64,000 bases of DNA from Toxotes chatareus (Eukaryota > Chordata > Actinopteri > Toxotidae), in assembly GCA_016801885.1 (NCBI GenBank), contig CM028896.1, positions 18,345,805 to 18,409,804 of the forward strand, in the 5' to 3' direction. The notes beneath the pieces are model-generated. The model saw only the letters and a list, made by a program, of their open reading frames with translations. It was not told where the DNA came from and ran no database searches. A program made the translations under genes and the position numbers. Below, one piece after another: positions 62,013 through 64,000 of this stretch (the stretch's first letter is position 1; each line of letters begins with the position of its first letter).

Positions 62013-62150
62013 ACAAAGGAGATAATAAAACAATAATTTAGTAATATGATTTGTGAAATAATGAGCTTAAATCATTGCATGTAAATCCGATTTTCAGTAC
62101 TTACCTTTCAATTGGTGTTGTACACACTTGATAGAATCACTGAGATCCTT
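62013..62150. repeat. 138-bp direct duplicate, copy 2
   Basis: Second copy of the 61218-61355 block, same orientation, about 800 bp away. Confidence 0.9.
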
Positions 62151-62730
62151 TCTATTTAGGTAAAACGAATAAGTTGAGCATGAATCACAGTCATATGTTG
62201 GCTAATAAATGGCCAGTAGCATGATCATTTCAAATTTCTTGTCAGAGTTTCAAACATACAGCAGCGACACATTGTATAAGGTTGTGTAAGGGTTTGTAAT
62301 TTTTGGGGGGGTAAATGTTTCCTTATCTTTGCCCTCCTGCAGAGCCAGCGGCTGTGTTTTCCAGCGCTGACAGAATGAGTGCGATGACAGGTTAACAATG
62401 ATTAATGATGATTGTATTAATAAGAATAAGAAATCCTTTATTAGTCCCTCAGTGGGGAAATTGCATTTAGCAACAGCAAGATTACAGTCCAGTAAGTGAA
62501 AGTAAAATATAAGTAAGACCAATATGGTCTAATGATGGTTTTGGGGAAAGAGTATGGACTGAATATCCGCTGGAAGTGTGCTCTTGAGTGAAATATGTGG
62601 GTGGCTCTTAAAAGAGCTTTATGACAAGTTTCAAATGATTTGATTGGCTTTTTGTCTGTTAGGGGGTTAGGGTTAGGGAAGGAGACAAAAGCCTGTCCCC
62701 CAGAGGGTACAGGGCGTGCGCGGTTAGGGT

Positions 62731-62821
62731 TAGGGGCATGGTTCAAAGCCTGTCCCCCAACTGTGCGGGGGACAGGAAGTGCACGGTCCTTCCCCCAGTA
62801 GCCCCCATACCCCCGAGTCCG
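62731..62821. repeat. About 90-bp direct duplicate, copy 1 (partner 63410-63499)
   Basis: From TTAGGGGCATGGTTCAAAGC through GTGCGGGGGACAGGAAGTGC to CCCCCGAGTCCG; nearly identical to 63410-63499. Its right flank (TGGCGATCCTCTATTT, 62822-62837) recurs as the last bases of the window at 63985-64000, suggesting a larger, rearranged repeat unit. Confidence 0.92.
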
Positions 62822-62879
62822 TGGCGATCCTCTATTTATAAGGTAGGAGGAGTTCCCTTTAGACAAGTCCAGACATGTT

Positions 62880-63400
62880 CTGTTTCCAATCGGTTTTTTT
62901 AGTTTTTCGTTTTAAATGCATTTAAATCATGAATGTTAACCCTATATAGTAGAAAATGAATGTTTTTAATTGTAGACTTTATTTCTTTATGTTTTTTAGG
63001 ATTTTAACTTAGTTTTAATAATGATTTAACTTAAATTCAATTATAATTAAATAAATAAATAAACAAATGAATGAAGTTTTCTTTTTAATGTTTTTATATG
63101 TTTTTATTATGTTTTTTTTTAGGTTTTTTAATGGTTTTTTAATGTTTTTTAATGGTTTTTAATGGTTTTTAAAGGTTTTTTGACTACAAATCCTAAATTT
63201 AAACTACTATTTTACCTCAAATGAAATTAAACAAGTCTGAACTTCTGCTTATTTGTCTATGAAATAAATAAATAATATTCTTAGACTTAAATTGTACATA
63301 ATTAAATAAAAAATAAAAAAATGAAAAGGGAAAGGGCTGGGTTTAAGGGAATGGTTAAGGTTAGGGCTGGGAAAAGAGAAGATGTTAGGGTTAGGAAAAG
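62880..63400. other. AT-rich low-complexity DNA with TTTTTAATGG repeats
   Basis: Homopolymer-rich T/A sequence; 63110-63180 has repeated GGTTTTTTAATG units. No coding content. Confidence 0.6.
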
Positions 63401-63409
63401 AAAAGGGTT

Positions 63410-63499
63410 AGGGACATGGTTCAAAGCCTGTCCCCCAACTGTGCGGGGGACAGGAAGTGCACGGTCCTTCCCCCAGTAGCCCCCATACCCCCGAGTCCG
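63410..63499. repeat. About 90-bp direct duplicate, copy 2
   Basis: Second copy of the 62731-62821 block. Confidence 0.92.
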
Positions 63500-63599
63500 C
63501 GGTCTGCTGTCGAAGGTACGGTCACGGGGTCGACCACGCTTTCCCCCGTACCGTACCATGACCCACTCACGCTCATCAGGAGGATAACCCATAATGAGG

Positions 63600-64000
63600 G
63601 TGGTTGGATTGGCCTTTTTTGTTGTTTTTGTTATATTTTTTTAACTTAAAAGTAACTGAAATTGTTTTTAGAAAAATAAAATAAAAATAAAAATAAAAAA
63701 TAAAAAAATACAATAAAAAAACAAAAAAAACGAAGATGTATGTACTGAAAAAGTAAGTTTTTAAATCAAAATAATAAAATAAACCTGTTTTTAAATTATT
63801 TTTTTTATTATTTTTTTAATTTAATTTAAATTAAATGAAATAAAACAATGTGTGCCCTAAACCGTGACGTTTCGACCTGAAAAGGTCTTCTTCAGGCGAA
63901 GGGCACAAAAAAACAATGAATTTCTAAGCTGGCAGTCTGCAGAGATGTTACCTCTTCGCTGGCCAAGCAGAGAATGAGAGGAAGTGGCGATCCTCTATTT
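63600..64000. other. AT-rich region with a dispersed-repeat signature
   Basis: 63650-63840 is A/T homopolymer-rich. 63864-63905 has ACGTTTCGACCTGAAAAGG followed by TCTTCTTCAGGCGAAGGGCA, a phrase I associate with vertebrate dispersed repeats without assigning a family. No gene. Confidence 0.4.

Noticed and set aside
62655..62740. Interstitial telomere repeat (TTAGGG)
   Set aside because: Only two or three units occur at each place, within other duplicated sequence.

Overview
The window reads as vertebrate, specifically ray-finned fish, nuclear DNA. It carries multi-exon genes with GT-AG introns of 80 bp to several kb, very dense (CA)n, (TA)n and (GACAGA)n microsatellites, fish-type L2/CR1 LINE remnants with short repeated 3' tails, and proteins that align along their length with vertebrate families. 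No species can be named from sequence alone.

Layout: an intronless, intact ufc1 (UFM1-conjugating E2) lies at 855-1370 (+). It converges on a 30-exon ABC transporter of the ABCC6/MRP6 type at 2793-20340 (-), whose intron 18 holds a damaged LINE. A two-exon candidate gene for a 76-residue double-membrane-span protein follows at 22596-23346 (+). It converges on a 13-exon FSD1-family gene, best matched to fsd1l, at 24136-30782 (-). Next is apc (-): coding exons 32631-46538, with a non-coding first exon near 53410-53636. Its introns hold an approximately 1.2 kb (CA)n array, inverted repeat copies and a LINE nested inside another LINE. About 0.8 kb beyond, divergently transcribed, lies fktn (fukutin; 10 coding exons, 54482-59319, +). 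The last 4.7 kb is gene-free: duplicated blocks, a decayed hAT/BED-type transposase and AT-rich low-complexity DNA.

I worked out exon boundaries by hand from splice consensus, phase and family similarity. In abcc6, fsd1l, apc and fktn every junction keeps frame, giving predicted proteins of 1520, 474, 2267 and 457 residues. The genes do not form one pathway: UFMylation, organic-anion/ATP efflux, microtubule-associated FSD1L, Wnt control and cytoskeleton (APC), and alpha-dystroglycan glycosylation (fukutin). FSD1L and FKTN are adjacent in human (9q31) whereas APC is on 5q22, so apc sitting between them is a notable arrangement.

I found no convincing new molecular system. The most interesting items are the intronless ufc1, the unrecognised small membrane protein, an odd 32-bp exon in fsd1l, long foldback and palindromic sequences, a short motif recurring across the window, and a compacted APC.
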